Assembly: GCA_013822725.1 (NCBI GenBank)
Contig: PNKX01000002.1
Span: 129,001-193,000, forward strand
DNA length: 64,000 nt
Source of the DNA: Pirellula sp.
Lineage (GTDB): Bacteria > Planctomycetota > Planctomycetia > Pirellulales > Lacipirellulaceae
Direction of reading: 5' to 3'
In this document: one piece after another, positions 61,807-64,000 of the stretch
Layout: the number at the start of each line of letters is the position of its first letter
Position numbering within the stretch: the first letter of the stretch is position 1
Notes under the pieces: model-generated
Databases searched by the model: none
Told to the model about the DNA's origin: nothing
The model's input: the letters and a program-made list of their open reading frames with translations, nothing else
Program-made: the position numbers and the translations under genes

Positions 61807-62871
61807 ATGTTGATCACGCTCGCCGAGCGGCGGATGCTTCCCGACGCGGTCATCCGCATGGGCATCCGGCGGATACTGGAACAGCGCCTGCAATGCGAAC
61901 ACGAAGCACTGCCGCATGACGCGGTGAAGCGTGCTGCGCTGCTACGCGCTCAATTCGCCACGGGCCCGATCGCCGAGGAAACCGACGCCGCCCGTCGCCA
62001 GCACTACGAGGCGCCGACGGAGCTGTTCCAGGAGATGCTCGGCCCGCGCTTGAAATACAGCGGTTGCCTCTGGGAGCCGGGCGTCGAAGACCTCTCCGCC
62101 GCGGAAGAGGCGATGCTCGCCCTCACCTGCAAGCGGGCTGGCATTGCCGACGGGCAGCGGATCCTCGATCTCGGCTGCGGGTGGGGTTCGCTTTCGCTCT
62201 GGATGGCCGAGCGTTATCCAAACGCCGACATCGTCGCGGCGTCGAATTCTCGCACGCAGCATCAGTTCATCATGAAGCAGGCCCTAGCGCGCGGCTTGCT
62301 CAACGTGCGACACGTCGTACTCAACGTGGCTGACTTTGCCAAGGAAGAGCTCGACCCGTCGGGAGCGCTCGACCTCGGCGCCGACTGGCAATTCGATCGC
62401 ATCGTCTCGATCGAAATGTTCGAGCACATGCACAACGTCGAACGGCTGCTGCAACACCTCGCCGGGTGGCTCCACTCCGACGGCAGGCTGTTCGTCCATA
62501 TTTTCTGCCATCGCGATTTATTTTATCGCTTTGTCGATGAGGGGCGAAACGACTGGATGGCGCGGCACTTCTTCACCGGCGGAGCGATGCCGCCGCTCGA
62601 TCTCTTTGAGCATGTTCACGGTCCCCTGCGGCTGGAGCAACGGTGGGAAGTCGGCGGAGAGCACTACGCTAGGACGAGCCGCGCGTGGCTCGATAACCTC
62701 GACGCGGCGCGCGACGTCGTGCTGCATAGATTCCAGCAAGATCTCACCCCCGCCGCGGCCCGCCAACAACTCCAGCGCTGGCGGATGTTCGTCATGGCGT
62801 GCGAAGAACTATTCGCCTACGACGCCGGCCGAGAGTGGCTCGTGAGCCACCATCGGCTGGCGCCGTTATAG
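61807..62871 (+). CDS. Cfa-like SAM-dependent methyltransferase (second copy)
   Basis: 354 residues from ATG 61807 (MLITLAERRMLPDAVIRMGI, the usual start of this subgroup); in-frame ATG 61729 is less likely. HYEAPTELFQEMLGPRLKYS stands where Cfa has HYDLGNDFY, motif I is LDLGCGWGSLSLWMAERYP (120-138), and SIEMFEHMHNVERLL follows. It lacks the longer N-terminal domain of true Cfa and is probably a different step, such as methylation of a dienoic or vaccenic acyl chain. It lies 105 bp after DUF1295 and is last in the cluster. Confidence 0.9.
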   Translation: MLITLAERRMLPDAVIRMGIRRILEQRLQCEHEALPHDAVKRAALLRAQFATGPIAEETDAARRQHYEAPTELFQEMLGPRLKYSGCLWEPGVEDLSAAEEAMLALTCKRAGIADGQRILDLGCGWGSLSLWMAERYPNADIVAASNSRTQHQFIMKQALARGLLNVRHVVLNVADFAKEELDPSGALDLGADWQFDRIVSIEMFEHMHNVERLLQHLAGWLHSDGRLFVHIFCHRDLFYRFVDEGRNDWMARHFFTGGAMPPLDLFEHVHGPLRLEQRWEVGGEHYARTSRAWLDNLDAARDVVLHRFQQDLTPAAARQQLQRWRMFVMACEELFAYDAGREWLVSHHRLAPL

Positions 62872-63015
62872 ACGGACTCGCTGAATGTCGCCGCGAGCTC
62901 TCATTCTTCTGCCGCATTAGCACTGTTTTCACGCTAGATTGCCGTCAACCGCGTCGCTTCGTTAAAACAGAGGCGTACGCATCACCATTCAGCTAGTCCC
63001 GGGCGGCAGCGAGCG

Positions 63016-63717
63016 ATGACTAAATTCTTTCGATCCATGCGATTGGCGATGGGGATCGCCTTGAGCTTCGTTATTTCTTCACAGTCGATGAACCGACTTT
63101 CAGCAGCCGAAGTCGTCGAGCAGTTGCAACAATATATCCGTGAGGCCAACGCTGCTGAGCATCCCGGCGATCGCGAGGCCCTGCGCGCGGAAATTCGGCG
63201 TCTGCAAGAATCGCTGGGAGGATCGCAAGTCGATCAGTTTCAGTCGCTGCGAGAGCAAGGCTTCGGCGTTCCCACAGCGCCTGCTCGATCCCGGGAAGAC
63301 CGGTCGATTCCGCGCGACGCGATTCGTGCCTTGCGCGACGCTGCGGCGCACCTCGACGTGACGGCCAATCGGCTGGAGCAGCTGGAACTCTTCACGCAGG
63401 CGGACGACCTCCGGCAACAGGCGCAGCGATTGCGAGTCGATGCCCGCGGGATGTCTGGGGTCCAACCAGTGCCCGCGCAGGCGCCAACGCCGGGGCCCAG
63501 GCCCGCAGCCTGGGGCGAACCGCAACTCGACCTTCAGCAGCTTTGGCGTGACAATGCGCCGACGCCGCGCGACCCGCCGACGCCGGGCCGCAATGCTCTG
63601 GAGCCCCGACTTGAGCCAGTCCCTCAGCCGGAAATCCCGAGCGACCCCCCCAAACCGCAACCGCTGCTCGATTCGCCCGAGGCGACTCCCCAGCCCGATA
63701 TCGAAATTGAGGGCTGA
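63016..63717 (+). CDS. Exported hypothetical protein
   Basis: 233 residues. Signal peptide LAMGIALSFVISSQSMNRLS, cleaved near SAAE. The mature N-terminal half is helical and charged (VVEQLQQYIREANAAEHPGD, LEQLELFTQADDLRQQAQRL); the C-terminal half is Pro-rich (PQPEIPSDPPKPQPLLDSPE) and likely disordered. No family is recognised. It is 144 bp behind the fatty-acid cluster and may be independent of it. Confidence 0.72.
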   Translation: MTKFFRSMRLAMGIALSFVISSQSMNRLSAAEVVEQLQQYIREANAAEHPGDREALRAEIRRLQESLGGSQVDQFQSLREQGFGVPTAPARSREDRSIPRDAIRALRDAAAHLDVTANRLEQLELFTQADDLRQQAQRLRVDARGMSGVQPVPAQAPTPGPRPAAWGEPQLDLQQLWRDNAPTPRDPPTPGRNALEPRLEPVPQPEIPSDPPKPQPLLDSPEATPQPDIEIEG

Positions 63718-63772
63718 CGTTCGATGTGCGCCACAATCCCGAACCATCGCCCCGCCCCGCCGACCGCCACGC

Positions 63773-63827
63773 CCATTTAGCCCCGCCGCTCGCGGCGGGA
63801 GGCGGCCCAAGGCCCGCCGCTAAATGG
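63773..63827. repeat. 55-bp element, CCATTTAGCCCCGCCGC family (copy 2)
   Basis: It has the same CCATTTAGC/GCTAAATGG ends, same two internal GC hairpins and same length as the copy at 12594-12648. The final 170 bases of the window hold no recognised gene. Confidence 0.88.
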
Positions 63828-64000
63828 TTCAACCGGCATGGGCGCCACCACGGTGGCCGCTCCCGTGGAAGGCGCGGTGGAACGCCGCCGACGTTGATTG
63901 ACAGGCGCACCCTGCCTCACTAGCCTAAAAGGTTACGGGCGGAACGTTTACGCAAACTCGGCAAGGGCCGAGGGCGCCGCGGCGTCGCCCCCTTTTCGGG

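Overview
This is a GC-rich (visibly over 60 %) chromosomal window from a planctomycete, most likely of the order Pirellulales. The evidence is the combination of DUF1559 pilin-like proteins with expanded small lipoproteins, a DUF1598 protein, PEP-CTERM proteins carrying dockerin-like EF-hand repeats, a large DUF11 lipoprotein and many short, loosely spaced, single-gene transcription units. I could not assign genus or species. No rRNA, tRNA, CRISPR array, phage or transposase gene was recognised.

Layout. 0-24 kb is mostly housekeeping: a ferredoxin, an ECF sigma factor, ispD, tyrS, a type-2 glycerate kinase, lysS, a LolC/E-LolD type ABC exporter, a branched-chain aminotransferase, a ParE-type toxin-antitoxin pair, recJ and rpmG, mixed with exported proteins of unknown role (DUF1598, DUF11, prenyltransferase-like repeats). 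25-40 kb holds an enoyl-CoA hydratase next to an AtuA-like protein, the primary sigma factor, a Ser/Thr kinase, a MoeB/ThiF E1-like enzyme, a GH2-like protein overlapping uvrA, a cupin, ligA, a DinB/YfiT protein and a second, frameshifted toxin-antitoxin pair.

40.8-56.6 kb looks like a mannan utilisation locus: a LacI-type regulator, a GH130 mannoside phosphorylase candidate, a sodium:solute symporter, a secreted GH5-type mannanase candidate, two PEP-CTERM proteins, and a modular CBM35-like/GH26/dockerin-like/PEP-CTERM mannanase. Each mannanase follows the same pair of genes (DUF1559 pseudopilin plus small lipoprotein), so a three-gene module occurs twice. Sixteen-base palindromes of one pattern lie upstream of both the GH130 gene and the PEP-CTERM/GH26 run, and are candidate operators of the LacI protein.

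57.5-62.9 kb is a compact five-gene fatty-acid modification cluster (FAD amine-oxidase-like protein, DUF1365, Cfa-like methyltransferase, DUF1295, second Cfa-like methyltransferase). It resembles the proteobacterial singlet-oxygen/furan-fatty-acid gene sets.

The most striking non-coding structure is a collection of paired, mostly self-complementary inverted repeats of several unrelated sequence families in at least fourteen intergenic positions, built like REP doublets (REPINs). A related-looking 75-bp palindrome sits in frame inside uvrA, and two others supply the stop codons of recJ and the enoyl-CoA hydratase gene.
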